64,000 nt of DNA from Larkinella sp. C7 (GCF_006149005.1 NZ_VBSL01000005.1:558338-622337); one strand, 5' to 3'; counted from the stretch's first letter, positions 43,508 to 52,831 are shown. The notes: generated by a model from the sequence alone, not told the origin. A program made the numbers and translations.

Positions 43508-45220
43508 CTATTGCTCATTATGACGGTTTTTGATTAGTTGTTCCCGGTTTTTCTCCAGCACATCCTTTCGCAATTCCTCTTCCACGTAGGCTTTATTCAA
43601 TTCATCCTGTACGGATTCGAACTCTTCTTTTAAACTCGCAATCTTCGACTCCAGCACCAGGCGTTTGCGTTCGATTTCCCGATCCTTGCGGTTGAGGGCA
43701 TAATCGCGCAACGCCTTGCCGGTCACCTCCTGCAATTGCTGGGCTTCCCGCGCGGAACCCGTCAGCACCCCCTCGGGGCTTAAAAAGACATCCACCAGAT
43801 GCAGACCTCCGTCCGTAATTACAAACTCGCGGACCTGATTGGAATGCTTCATGCCGCGCGACTTCATGACGTACATACCCCGGTTCCGCTCACCGTTCGA
43901 CTCAATATCCCGCACCAGCAACCAGGCATCCACCAACGACGAAACGCCCTCGTCTGTTTGCTCACTCACAATGGTGTTCAGCGATAGCGCCGTAAACATC
44001 ACGGTTATTTGTCTTGATTGCAGAAAATCGATCAGCCGGATCAGCATCGACTTCACTTCGCTGACCGTACCCACCGTAATCAGATTGGTTATAGGGTCCA
44101 GCACAACCAGGTGAGGATCAAAATCTTCGATCAGCTTATGAATCGAGACCAGGTGCATTTCCAAACCGTTGAGCGTGGGCCGTGAAGCGTGAAATTTCAA
44201 CAGGCCGGCATCGATGTGCTGCTGGAGATCGAACCCGATCGAGCGCATGTTCCGGATGATCTGCTGCGGTGACTCCTCAAACGCAAAATAAATACAACGC
44301 TCTTTCCGATTGCAGGCTTCGTGGGCAAAACTGGCGGCAATGCTCGTTTTTCCCGTACCGGCGGTTCCCGAAACCAGAATGCTGCTACCCCTGAAAAACC
44401 CTTTTCCCTCCAGCATTTTGTCCAGCGACGGAATCCCGGACGAAATCCGTTCCGACGTTACATCGTGCGTCAGGGTGAGCGACGTAACCGGCAATACCGA
44501 GATACCGCTCCGGTCGATCAAAAAAGGATATTCGTTGGTCCCATGCACCGACCCCCGGTATTTGACGATGCGCAAAAGCCGGGTGGAGATCTGGTTGGTA
44601 ACCCGGTGATCGAGCAGAATCACGCAGTCAGAAATGTATTCTTCCAGCCCGTGGCGGGTCAGTGTGCCCCCTCCTCTTTCACCGGTGATGATGGTTGTCA
44701 CTTTTTTGACTTTCAGCCATTCAAACAGCCGCCGGAGTTCAGCCCGCAAAATGCCCTGATCGAGCAGACCCGAAAACAGGTTTTCAATGGTGTCCAGCAC
44801 CACGCGTTTCGCCCCAATGCTGTCGATGGCGTGTCCCAGCCGGATGAAAAGACCGTCCAGGTCGTATTCGCCGGTTTCCTCAATTTCGCTCCGTTCAATC
44901 CGCACATGATCGAGTCTGATCAGCTTATCCTGCTGAAGTTGGTTCAGGTCGTAGCCAAGCGAAGCCACGTTTAAAACCAGTTCTTCGGCTTTCTCTTCGA
45001 ACGACATAAAAACTCCCGGTTCGTCATACATCACAGCCCCGTGAACAATGAATTCGATGGAGAATAAGGTTTTTCCGCAACCTGTTCCCCCGCAAATCAG
45101 CGTGGGCCGGTCTTTTGGTAATCCTCCGCCTGTGATTTCATCCAGACCAATAATACCGGTCAGGGCTTTGGGGAAAGAAGGAAGTGGCTGGGTAGGTTTT
45201 TGGGAGGAAGTCAGGCTCAT
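43508..45220 (-). CDS. kaiC: KaiC-like double-domain ATPase
   Basis: A 570-residue RecA-like protein with two KaiC domains. CI: P-loop GGTGCGKT (44-51), catalytic E75-E76 (MSFEEKAEE), Walker [17 protein letters not shown]-loop GTAGTGKT (285-292), E315-E316 (AFEESPQQ), Walker [11 protein letters not shown]. The phosphorylation loop reads [13 protein letters not shown]; by alignment to Synechococcus KaiC, T422 fits T426, S427 fits S431 and S428 replaces T432. A C-terminal coiled coil of about 70 residues (500-570, very charged) replaces the KaiA-binding A-loop tail and makes the protein about 50 residues longer than the cyanobacterial one. It is the first gene of the kaiC-kaiB-kaiB-kinase-regulator-glgE array. 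Confidence 0.95.
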   Translation of the reverse strand: MSLTSSQKPTQPLPSFPKALTGIIGLDEITGGGLPKDRPTLICGGTGCGKTLFSIEFIVHGAVMYDEPGVFMSFEEKAEELVLNVASLGYDLNQLQQDKLIRLDHVRIERSEIEETGEYDLDGLFIRLGHAIDSIGAKRVVLDTIENLFSGLLDQGILRAELRRLFEWLKVKKVTTIITGERGGGTLTRHGLEEYISDCVILLDHRVTNQISTRLLRIVKYRGSVHGTNEYPFLIDRSGISVLPVTSLTLTHDVTSERISSGIPSLDKMLEGKGFFRGSSILVSGTAGTGKTSIAASFAHEACNRKERCIYFAFEESPQQIIRNMRSIGFDLQQHIDAGLLKFHASRPTLNGLEMHLVSIHKLIEDFDPHLVVLDPITNLITVGTVSEVKSMLIRLIDFLQSRQITVMFTALSLNTIVSEQTDEGVSSLVDAWLLVRDIESNGERNRGMYVMKSRGMKHSNQVREFVITDGGLHLVDVFLSPEGVLTGSAREAQQLQEVTGKALRDYALNRKDREIERKRLVLESKIASLKEEFESVQDELNKAYVEEELRKDVLEKNREQLIKNRHNEQ

Positions 45221-45538
45221 CGATCGTGCAATTTTTCAAATCGTGTGGTGGAAAAGGGCATTTAATTTTCAAAAAACATAACCAGATTTCCCTGCAGAGT
45301 GTTTGACGACCGGGCCAGAATGATCCGTTTAAAGTTCGAAAATATACTAAAAAAACACACGTCCACGGCAATTTCTACCAAGCGTCCGGTTTCGAACCAG
45401 AAAATAAAGGATAGAAGCAAACCGCTCCCATCCTTTACGACTTTTCACCTAAAATAATGGGATAGACAAAAGAGCGGAGTACGGCGGAAAAAGACCTAAA
45501 AAGTCGCATTTCTCACGTTTTTCCTCTCTTGTCTTCCC
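45221..45538. other. 318-base gap between kaiC and the DUF3179 gene
   Basis: No coding frame is supported. It should hold the kaiC promoter; the nearest match is TATATTTTCG on the minus strand (45337-45346), one base off the TAnnTTTG pattern. An imperfect inverted repeat lies at the left end (GGGATAGACAAAAGAG at 45459-45474 against CTCTCTTGTCTTCCCTC ending at 45540, with an indel) next to the DUF3179 stop. A small stem AAAGGAT / ATCCTTT is at about 45405-45435. Confidence 0.5.
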
Positions 45539-46726
45539 TCACAAATACCGGGTCGTGGCCGGATGAAACGTTTCCCACGAATGCAGGTATTCCTGCGAGG
45601 CCGGAATCCGGGCCAGTTTCTTGCCTTTCAGCAAACCCTCCGTGCAGGCGCCGTGCCGGTTCCAGACCGACCCGGTTTCCCGGTCCCGAAATGAATCCGC
45701 CGAATCCGCCGTAAAATGCAGGATCTGGCCGTTTACGTTCCGGTTCCAGACATGGAAGGTCGCACTGTCGGACGCCACCATGAGCAGCAGCGGTGTTCCC
45801 GCCAGACTGTCGTTCGTAACTTTTTGTTTGAGTAACTGACTCCAGTCGTAAGCGCGGGCCGCCTGGTTGCGCTCCACGCCCACCACCCACGATTTCGGCT
45901 TCCACGACAGGCTGTCGCGCCCCGTCAGTTTCCGTTTAACTTTTCCTTTTTCGTACGGTTCCATGCTCGCATACTGCTCTTTGAAGGTCGAATCCGGCTG
46001 GAGAACCAGCGTTTCGGGATGCAGTTCGGTCCAGGCCTGCAACGTCATTTGTTCGGCCTGAAAACCGGGCAAATACTGGCCTTTCAACGGCCCGGCGATG
46101 GCTTCGCCGTTGACCTGCCGCCACCAGCTCCCGGTCGTTTTGTCTTCAAACATCGCATTGAAATGATCCATGCCCACCAGCCGGAATTCTTCAATCTTGC
46201 CGCCCACCAGCGGCCGAAACACGCGGCCCGTTCGGCAAACCGTGCAGTACGTAATCATAACCGGTTCCCCACCCACCGTGTCCCGAACCTGGTGGTGATA
46301 GCCAATAAACTGGATCGGATAAGCCCGCGCCTGTCCGTTTACGACCAAACCCAACACCAGCTTGTCGGCCGGGATTGTACTGGCTTTCAAATCCAGCATC
46401 ACGGTTTCTTTGGGCTGGTAAAACATTTTTTCGGCCAGAAACCGGAAATTGAAGAGGTAAAAAACCACGCCATAAACGGCCAGCAGCGCCAGCACGGCAG
46501 CTTTGCGTCCTCTCCGTTTCGGTGCCGCCAGCAAGTGGTATGTCGGATACGCGATGAGCAACCAGCCCACAATCCGGATGATCCAGCTATTCTGATGAAT
46601 CCAGTAGGCAAAATCAATCGTATCGGCTTCCTGACTGCCCGGCATCGGCATGATGAAGTAGACTTTTGAAATTTCAGTGGCCGTCAGCAACAGAATACCG
46701 AGGATAAAAAGAAGCATGGTTTTCAT
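45539..46726 (-). CDS. DUF3179 membrane-anchored protein
   Basis: About 395 residues from ATG 46726 (MKTMLLFILGILLLTATEISKVYF...); the longer open frame upstream is not protein-like. Three membrane helices occupy the first 110 residues. The soluble DUF3179 domain follows, with LVVNGQARAYPIQFIGYHHQVRDTVGGEPVMITYCTVCRTG (cysteines C-x2-C in YCTVCRTG), VGMDHFNAMFEDKTTGSWWRQ, GERNQ-like GVERNQAARAYDW, and a C-terminal SVWNRHGACTEG. The function of DUF3179 is unknown; the CxxC and Trp-rich blocks suggest metal or redox binding. It is the last gene of the long minus-strand array that begins near 59.6 kb. Confidence 0.88.
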   Translation of the reverse strand: MKTMLLFILGILLLTATEISKVYFIMPMPGSQEADTIDFAYWIHQNSWIIRIVGWLLIAYPTYHLLAAPKRRGRKAAVLALLAVYGVVFYLFNFRFLAEKMFYQPKETVMLDLKASTIPADKLVLGLVVNGQARAYPIQFIGYHHQVRDTVGGEPVMITYCTVCRTGRVFRPLVGGKIEEFRLVGMDHFNAMFEDKTTGSWWRQVNGEAIAGPLKGQYLPGFQAEQMTLQAWTELHPETLVLQPDSTFKEQYASMEPYEKGKVKRKLTGRDSLSWKPKSWVVGVERNQAARAYDWSQLLKQKVTNDSLAGTPLLLMVASDSATFHVWNRNVNGQILHFTADSADSFRDRETGSVWNRHGACTEGLLKGKKLARIPASQEYLHSWETFHPATTRYL

Positions 46727-46748
46727 AGAAAAATGGGTTACAGTGCAC

Positions 46749-47306
46749 TCATCGGGGCATATAATGATCATCCGCCGTATAACCGTACTCCGCGATTTTA
46801 GTCGCCCGGAACTTGTACAATTCCGGGTTGTCAGGCGCCCAGGTCGCCAGCCCGTCGACGTATCGATTAAACATACAGAACGCAGCCGCAATCAGAACCG
46901 TATCGTGAATATCTTTATCGGTCGCGCCTTGCTGCCGGGCTTCGTGAACCTGCTCAGGCGTCACCTGTTTCCCGCCTTTCTGCACACTGCCGGCAATGGC
47001 CAGCAGGGCTTTCAGTTTGGACGAAAGCAAGGTTTGTCCGTAGTTTTCCTTAACGGCTTTGACAAACTCGCCATTCTCGTCGCCCCAGTAATAACTGGCC
47101 ACGGCACCGTGGATGGTCTGGCAAAAAAAGCAGTCGTTTTCGGAGGAAACATAGGTGGCAATCAGCTCGCGTTCGGCCCGGCTCAGACCGTCGTCGGTTC
47201 GAAGCAGCGCGTTGGCTAATTCATTAAGTGGCTTCGCCGTTTCGGGGCTAAACGCCATCGGCCCGCGAATCCCGGGCAACCCTTCAGGTAATTGAATATG
47301 AGGCAT
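46749..47306 (-). CDS. AhpD-like/carboxymuconolactone decarboxylase family protein 1
   Basis: A 185-residue peroxidase-related protein of the CMD/AhpD fold. An N-terminal MPHIQLPEGLPGIRGPM block is shared by all three paralogues here. The active-site helix reads AERELIATYVSSENDCFFCQTIHGAVA, with C59-x2-C62 and H66, the AhpD-type redox centre. GATDKDIHDTVLIAAAFCMFNRYVDGLATW is the family's second conserved block. Reduction of peroxides or a disulfide partner is possible. It lies 22 bases before DUF3179 in the same direction. Confidence 0.88.
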   Translation of the reverse strand: MPHIQLPEGLPGIRGPMAFSPETAKPLNELANALLRTDDGLSRAERELIATYVSSENDCFFCQTIHGAVASYYWGDENGEFVKAVKENYGQTLLSSKLKALLAIAGSVQKGGKQVTPEQVHEARQQGATDKDIHDTVLIAAAFCMFNRYVDGLATWAPDNPELYKFRATKIAEYGYTADDHYMPR

Positions 47307-47350
47307 ATCGGATAAAAAAAATAAGTAAAAATGGATCGAAACCGGCGTAT

Positions 47351-47382
47351 ATATCCCTGACCGCAGCGCAGCCAGGGAATAT
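47351..47382. repeat. Short hairpin between CMD paralogues 1 and 2
   Basis: ATATCCCTG (47351-47359) is mirrored by CAGGGAATAT (47373-47382) with one bulged base, around a GC-rich core that can pair further. It may be a processing or attenuation signal between the two genes. Confidence 0.35.
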
Positions 47383-47484
47383 CACACTAACCTATTATGA
47401 ACGCATTGCTTTTGTAGTCCAGGCTGCGGCAGGGTGTTCGTCCGGATTGGTAACCATAAACGCTGCACCATAAACCCTAAGCTT

Positions 47485-48033
47485 CTATTCCACCGGTTTT
47501 GGCATCACATACCCCAGGGTTCCCATGCGCTCGCCCATGGCTTCGTAAGCCGCCGGGTCGGTCGGGGTCAGGCTTGCCAGTCCGTCGACATACCGGTTAA
47601 ACAGGCAAAACGTGGCAGCAATTAATACCGTATCGTGAATGTCACGGTCGGTGGCCCCCTGCTGGCGGGCGTCGGCCACCAGTTCCTCCGAAACCGTGCG
47701 GGCATCCTGCTGAACGTGTTTGGCAATCGTCAGCAAGGCTTTCAGCTTGTCGGAAACCGGAGCGGTTTGGTAATCCGCGATCACCTGATCGACCCGTTCT
47801 TTGTCTTTTCCCAAAAGAAACCGGGCCGCTGCCGCGTGGCTTCCAGCGCAAAAATTGCAATCATTAAGCGACGATACGAAGGTTGCGATCAACTCGCGTT
47901 CGGCTTCGCTCAGGGGCGATTCGTTTCGCAACAACGCCTGTGCCAGCGCGTACAGATGCTGACCGGTATCGGGTCGGTACATGACCAGACTGCGAATACC
48001 GGGAATGCCTTCAGGAACTTGAATGTGTGCCAT
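47485..48033 (-). CDS. AhpD-like/carboxymuconolactone decarboxylase family protein 2
   Basis: A 182-residue paralogue of the preceding protein. MAHIQVPEGIPGIRSLVMY, then AERELIATFVSSLNDCNFCAGSHAAAA with C59-x2-C62 and H66 intact, then GATDRDIHDTVLIAATFCLFNRYVDGLASLTP. The redox centre is complete. It is separated from copy 1 by a 178-base gap with a small hairpin and from the MFS gene by a 34-bp inverted repeat. Confidence 0.88.
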   Translation of the reverse strand: MAHIQVPEGIPGIRSLVMYRPDTGQHLYALAQALLRNESPLSEAERELIATFVSSLNDCNFCAGSHAAAARFLLGKDKERVDQVIADYQTAPVSDKLKALLTIAKHVQQDARTVSEELVADARQQGATDRDIHDTVLIAATFCLFNRYVDGLASLTPTDPAAYEAMGERMGTLGYVMPKPVE

Positions 48034-48050
48034 TTTTTTGATGATTTTTT

Positions 48051-48146
48051 GCCCTGACAGCGGTTGGAAACCCTGTCAGCGGCTTTAGAATAAGCCGTAA
48101 ATAATACCAATCAGCCGCTGACAGGGTCTTCGACCGCTGTCAGGGC
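48051..48146. repeat. 34-bp inverted repeat reaching into the MFS gene end
   Basis: Arms 48051-48084 and 48113-48146 match at 31 of 34 positions. Each arm itself carries two half-units of type CCCTG[A/T]CAGCGG 19-20 bases apart. The right arm covers the last dozen codons and stop of the MFS gene, so the palindrome is part of a protein tail (LTAVEDPVSG). It resembles a REP-type intergenic palindrome that landed at the gene end. Confidence 0.8.
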
Positions 48147-49367
48147 TGATTGCTGTCTGGGTTTTGTACGCCAGATGGCAATAAAGCCAATGACGAACGT
48201 ACCGGAAAAGGCAAAAATCGCCGACCCATACCCGCCCAACACCGCAACCAGCGTGCCGATAAAAAAAACCGCCGTTGCCGTCACCAGCCGACCGATGTTG
48301 AAACAAAAACCGGTGGCCCGGCCCCGCAACGGGGTAGGAAAAAGTTCGGGCAAATAAGCCGACATGGTGCCCTGGCTGATGCCGAAAAGCAGTGCCAGCG
48401 TTGCCATTTCGGTATACACAATGAGGGAAAGGGTGGTGTTCGTTTTGAAAAGCACCGCGGCCATGACGAAACAGGCCGCAAAAACAAACAGCATGGTTCG
48501 CCGGTGCCCGATCAGTTTGACAATGAAACCCGACAGGATTCCGCCCAGCACCCCCCCGCTGCCCATCAGCATCATCGATAAACCGCGCGCTTTCCGCGCA
48601 TCACCCACCACCAGGCTCTGCACCCAGGTCGGCACCCACGAAAAAACCGCCCACAACCCCACCAGCATCGCCCCGAATGCCAGCGAACCCAGCCATAATG
48701 ACCGGCGGTATTGCGGATCGAAGAGGCTGACATGGGCATCGGCAGATTGCTGATGAACCCGTTTCCATCCTGCCGGTTCCTGTACCAGGCCCGCAATCAA
48801 AACGCCAACAACCAGCGGAATACCGCCGATCCAGAACGCCTGCCGCCAGTCGGAGATCAAGTTATTGACCCACCCGGACAGCAGAATCCCGACCGGAAAT
48901 GCCACCGCCAGAATGCCCATTGCAACGGGCCGGTTGCGCTCCGGCCAGATTTCGGCCACGATTACCGTAGTCAGCACCAGAACACCTCCGATACCGAAAC
49001 CAGTGGCAAACCGTAATCCAACCACCATGAGCCAGTTGGGAGCAAAAGCCGTCAGCAGGGTACTGCCGCCATACAAACACACCGCCCCGACCAGCGACGT
49101 AACGCGGCCCAGCCGATCCCCGAAATAGCCGAAACTCATGCCGCCCAGCATCCAGCCATACAGAAACGTGGCCCCGACGTAGGCACTGACCCGGTCGAGT
49201 TCGGTTTTGTCGGCCTGGCCGAGCAGGTCGCGAACGACCACCGGCAGGTAGGTTGACATTAAGGTGGAAACCGTGCCGCTGAAAATATACACCAGCATAC
49301 AGAGCGCAAACACCCGGCTGCGGTAGGCCGATGTCGTGGGAGCGGCCGTGCGTTGAATGGTTTCCAT
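48111..49367 (-). CDS. MFS transporter, sugar/organic-acid porter type
   Basis: A 418-residue membrane protein with 12 helices. The loop 2-3 signature reads GGMSFGYFGDRLGRVTSL, and the loop 8-9 counterpart is GGILSGFIVKLIGHRRTM. VLTTVIVAEIWPERNRPVAMGI and MSAYLPELFPTPLRGRATG carry the E-x-x-P-x-x-x-R-x-x-x-x-G motifs typical of sugar porter and aromatic acid/H+ symporter relatives. The substrate is unknown. It begins 1 base after the TonB receptor stop (49369), so it is co-translated with it. The last codons lie in an inverted repeat. Confidence 0.88.
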   Translation of the reverse strand: METIQRTAAPTTSAYRSRVFALCMLVYIFSGTVSTLMSTYLPVVVRDLLGQADKTELDRVSAYVGATFLYGWMLGGMSFGYFGDRLGRVTSLVGAVCLYGGSTLLTAFAPNWLMVVGLRFATGFGIGGVLVLTTVIVAEIWPERNRPVAMGILAVAFPVGILLSGWVNNLISDWRQAFWIGGIPLVVGVLIAGLVQEPAGWKRVHQQSADAHVSLFDPQYRRSLWLGSLAFGAMLVGLWAVFSWVPTWVQSLVVGDARKARGLSMMLMGSGGVLGGILSGFIVKLIGHRRTMLFVFAACFVMAAVLFKTNTTLSLIVYTEMATLALLFGISQGTMSAYLPELFPTPLRGRATGFCFNIGRLVTATAVFFIGTLVAVLGGYGSAIFAFSGTFVIGFIAIWRTKPRQQSALTAVEDPVSG

Positions 49368-49368
49368 C

Positions 49369-52167
49369 TTAGCGCATTCCCTGGTTAAAGGTTAACGAAA
49401 TGTAATACAGACCGCCCACCGCCGGAGACCCGTAAGCCTGCACGACGTACTGGTTGGTCAGGTTGCTGGCTCCCACTTTCAGGGCGGTTTTCACCGACGG
49501 AACCCGGTAGGTAACCTGCGCATCGAGCAAGTGATAGGCCTGAATCCGGCCCGGACGAAGATCGTTGAACGACCCCACCCAGTCGAATGAATCCTGCCAG
49601 TGCCAGGCCACGTTGAATCCAAGGTTTTTGGCCAGGTTGCGGTTTCCAACCGTCACATTCGTTTTGTATTTCGGCGTATTGAAAGCCGGAATGTTGTTTG
49701 GATTAGCGCCTTTCAGGTTAAAGGCCGACCAGGTTCCGTTGCCGCCAATCGTAAAACCGCCCGGCACATAGTACGTCAGGCCCAGCGTGGCTCCCTGCGC
49801 CGTTACGCGGTCGGCCGCATTGGTATACAATTGAAAAACCTGGTATTTGGTGTTCAGGATGTCCTGCGCGGCTGCGGGATTTATGGTGCCGTCGCTGCCC
49901 AAAACCGGATTGTCGGGCCGGATGACCACCTGGTTCAGGATAAAATTCTGGTATTCACCGAAGTAATAATTGGCATCGACGGCCAGCCGGTTGTTGATCA
50001 GCCCGCGGTAACCGACCTCAAAGCTCTGTACCTTTTCGGGTTTGATGTAGGCTACATTCGATTTTTGCAGTTTGTCCTTGTTGTTCATCACCGCCTGCTG
50101 GGGTGTCTTTCCGGACTGCACATCGGCCAGAAAACCATTGACAAAACCGCCGACAGAGGGTGAATTGATCGAATTTTCGTAGACATTCATGCCCGCGCTG
50201 TTGGCGGGAGCGCCCCCCAGAATCGTAATCGGGCCGACATTCAGCTTGATAAACTGGTCGCTCGGCGTCGGGTTGCGAAAACCGGTTTGAAACGAAGCCC
50301 GGAAGTTATGCGCTTCGGTCGGGGAAAAAACCAGCGACGCTCTGGGCGTGAAATACCCGGCAAAATTCTGGTTTTTATCGTACCGCCCCGACACCGTCAG
50401 TTTCAGTTTGTCGGCCAAAAGCCGCTGGCTGGCCTGGACAAAGGCTCCGAACTCATTGTACAGAATGCGCCCCCCTTTATCGTCGAACAGCGTTCCGTTT
50501 GTAAACAGACTGAACTGGCGGAAATTGCCGCCGGCCAGCACTTCAGTTTTCGACAAACCGGCGGCTTCCAGGGCCGAAGAGAAATTGTACTGGGCATCGG
50601 CATGGTACATTTTCGTCTGGCTCAGTATACCGGCGCCGTTCAATCCCTGAATCGTTTTCAGCCGCGCCTTTTCGCGATCAAATTCTGCCGAACCGGGCAG
50701 ATACCGCCCCTGATCGGCAAAGCGCCGGGCGGCTGTGTGATCGGCCGTCGTGACGCCCTGCACCTTGCCCTGAAAAGCCGCTGTATAGCGTGTAAACCAC
50801 ATTTCGTCCGCCTGATTGGCCGGAACCACCGTGCCATTCAGGTCGCGCACCCACGTCCGGCCAACCTGCTGACCCAGCGACCGGGAATTGAACGAATCGT
50901 GTGAATCTTCCTGATTGGTGTAGCCCCGGACAAAGAAATTGGCACCCCGCAGTTCGATGCGGTGCTGGAGCAACGAAAAACCGTTGACCGAAAACCGGTT
51001 GCTGCCCGTGTAATTAGCCGTTCCTTTGGAATAACTGTAGGAATAAATCGCTTCCAGATTGGGCGTGATCCGGTAATGCAAGGCCCCGTTCAATTTCAGA
51101 CTGTAGACGTTATAATCCGTCAAATACCGTTCTTCGTAGCCGGTGCGGGCCACTTTGCCGATGCCGGTGAGGGTGCGGTTTACCTCGTCGCCATACACAT
51201 TCAGGCCGTTGTAAGCCGGGTTGTTGTGTCCCTTTTGTTCGGCAGGTGTGGTGGCATCGACGTCGGTATAATCCGTGGCAAACCAGTCCAGACCCTTCAT
51301 GTACGCAACATTTAGCTTGAAAGCCAGCTTGTTGTTAAACGCCTTCGCATACCGCAGGGCATAATCGTGGTACAGGGCGGCACCGGTATTCGGGTCGTTG
51401 ACGTGGTTGACGCCCACTTTGGCCTGCGCACTCAGTCCCTGAAACTGAAAGGGATCTTTCGAATGCATCAGCAAGGCCCCGTTGAAAGCCGTCGGGCCGT
51501 ACAAGGCCGAGGCCGATCCCGGCACCAGTTCGACGCTTTCGACATCGAGATCCGAGAGTCCAAACATGTTACCGACCGAAAAACCGAAACCGGCGGGCTG
51601 GTTGTCGATCCCGTCGATCAGTTGCAAAAACCGGGTGTTGCCGGTGCTGGCAAAACCGCGCGTATTGATCTGTTTGTAGGTCAACCCGCTGGTGACCATA
51701 TCGACGCCCTTGAGGTTGTTGATGCCCTCGTAAAACGTCGCCGAGGGCGTTTCGCGAATGGCCCGGCTGTCCATTTTCTCGATGCTGACGGGGGCTTTCA
51801 AGATGTTTTCTTCCACCCGCGAAGCGGCCACCACCACATCCTGCAACACCTGCGTGCTGACTTTCAGCGATACGGTGACGGGTTGGCCGGCATTGGTTAC
51901 CGGAACCAGTTGGCGTTCATACCCCACCATCGTGACGACCAGCGTCCAAGGCCCGCGCCGGTTGGTGGTCAGCGTGAACTGGCCCAAAGCGTCGGCGGTA
52001 GTGCCGGTTAACTGGTCCTTGATCTGAATACTGGCCCCCGCCAGCGGGGCCTTGGTATCGGCGTCGGTGAGGGTTCCCGACAGCCGGGTTTGCTGGGCAA
52101 ACGATGTGCCGCTCAGCAACAAAACAAAGAGGAGACTATATAGGAATGAAAGCCATTTGTGCTTCAT
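49369..52167 (-). CDS. TonB-dependent receptor with carboxypeptidase-like N-domain
   Basis: A 932-residue outer-membrane receptor. A signal peptide (MKHKWLSFLYSLLFVLLLSGTSFAQQ) is followed by a carboxypeptidase-regulatory-like domain (about 28-105: GTLTDADTKAPLAGASIQIK). A plug domain spans about 120-230 (VVVAASRVEENILKAPVSIEKMD ... VELVPGSASALYGPTAFNGALLM). The barrel ends VGGLYYISLTFNQGMR, with a terminal aromatic-containing strand. There is no SusD gene beside it, so it belongs to the SusD-independent group. The substrate is not readable. It is coupled to the MFS gene downstream, suggesting outer and inner membrane import of the same compound. Confidence 0.93.
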   Translation of the reverse strand: MKHKWLSFLYSLLFVLLLSGTSFAQQTRLSGTLTDADTKAPLAGASIQIKDQLTGTTADALGQFTLTTNRRGPWTLVVTMVGYERQLVPVTNAGQPVTVSLKVSTQVLQDVVVAASRVEENILKAPVSIEKMDSRAIRETPSATFYEGINNLKGVDMVTSGLTYKQINTRGFASTGNTRFLQLIDGIDNQPAGFGFSVGNMFGLSDLDVESVELVPGSASALYGPTAFNGALLMHSKDPFQFQGLSAQAKVGVNHVNDPNTGAALYHDYALRYAKAFNNKLAFKLNVAYMKGLDWFATDYTDVDATTPAEQKGHNNPAYNGLNVYGDEVNRTLTGIGKVARTGYEERYLTDYNVYSLKLNGALHYRITPNLEAIYSYSYSKGTANYTGSNRFSVNGFSLLQHRIELRGANFFVRGYTNQEDSHDSFNSRSLGQQVGRTWVRDLNGTVVPANQADEMWFTRYTAAFQGKVQGVTTADHTAARRFADQGRYLPGSAEFDREKARLKTIQGLNGAGILSQTKMYHADAQYNFSSALEAAGLSKTEVLAGGNFRQFSLFTNGTLFDDKGGRILYNEFGAFVQASQRLLADKLKLTVSGRYDKNQNFAGYFTPRASLVFSPTEAHNFRASFQTGFRNPTPSDQFIKLNVGPITILGGAPANSAGMNVYENSINSPSVGGFVNGFLADVQSGKTPQQAVMNNKDKLQKSNVAYIKPEKVQSFEVGYRGLINNRLAVDANYYFGEYQNFILNQVVIRPDNPVLGSDGTINPAAAQDILNTKYQVFQLYTNAADRVTAQGATLGLTYYVPGGFTIGGNGTWSAFNLKGANPNNIPAFNTPKYKTNVTVGNRNLAKNLGFNVAWHWQDSFDWVGSFNDLRPGRIQAYHLLDAQVTYRVPSVKTALKVGASNLTNQYVVQAYGSPAVGGLYYISLTFNQGMR

Positions 52168-52270
52168 GAGTTCTGGTATTTTATCGGTGAGGGCTGCGTA
52201 CGTCCGAACGGTTTCGGGCTTTTAGGGCGTACTTCTGTCAAAGACGGGTCATTTAAACCCTGAAAAATGG

Positions 52271-52831
52271 CTATGTTTTGGGTGGAACCGGAAAACCGCC
52301 GGGTGGCCGTTTATACCCCTGAACAATGCGTTCGCCGAGCCGCTGGTAATACGCCGGATCGGTCGGTGTTACGCTGGCCAGCCCGTCGACGTACTTGTTG
52401 TACAGACAGAACAAGGCCGTGATCAATACCGTGTCGTGGATCTCCCGATCGGTGGCGCCCGCCTGTTTGGCCCGCTCGACGGCTTCGGGCGTCACGTCCT
52501 TCCCGCTGCGCTGGGCCCGGGCCGCAATGGCCAGCAGGGCTTTCATTTTTTCGCTGACCGGAGCGGTTTCATAATCCTGCTTTACCTTCCAGGCAGTTTC
52601 GTTTTCGCCCAGCAGCAAGTCGGCCGCTTTCGTGTGAGCGGCTGTACAGAACCGGGTCTCGTTCCGGGCCGACACCAGGGTGGCAATCAGTTCGCGCTCG
52701 CCCGGCGTTAAAGTCGACTCGCCCCGCAACAGGATTTGGGTCAATTCCCGGATGGGTAAAGCCGTATCGAGACGGTATTCGAGCAAACCGGTGATCCCCG
52801 GTAAATGCTCAGGAAGTGGTATATGGGGCAT
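52271..52831 (-). CDS. AhpD-like/carboxymuconolactone decarboxylase family protein 3 (Cys lost)
   Basis: A 186-residue third paralogue. MPHIPLPEHLPGITGLLEY, then GERELIATLVSARNETRFCTAAHTKAA. Position 59, cysteine in the other two, is threonine here, so the CxxC becomes T-x2-C62, with H66 kept. The second block GATDREIHDTVLITALFCLYNKYVDGLASVTP is intact. Loss of one cysteine would abolish AhpD-type dithiol chemistry, so it may be a structural or substrate-binding partner, or work by a different mechanism. It lies between the two TonB receptor genes. Confidence 0.87.
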   Translation of the reverse strand: MPHIPLPEHLPGITGLLEYRLDTALPIRELTQILLRGESTLTPGERELIATLVSARNETRFCTAAHTKAADLLLGENETAWKVKQDYETAPVSEKMKALLAIAARAQRSGKDVTPEAVERAKQAGATDREIHDTVLITALFCLYNKYVDGLASVTPTDPAYYQRLGERIVQGYKRPPGGFPVPPKT

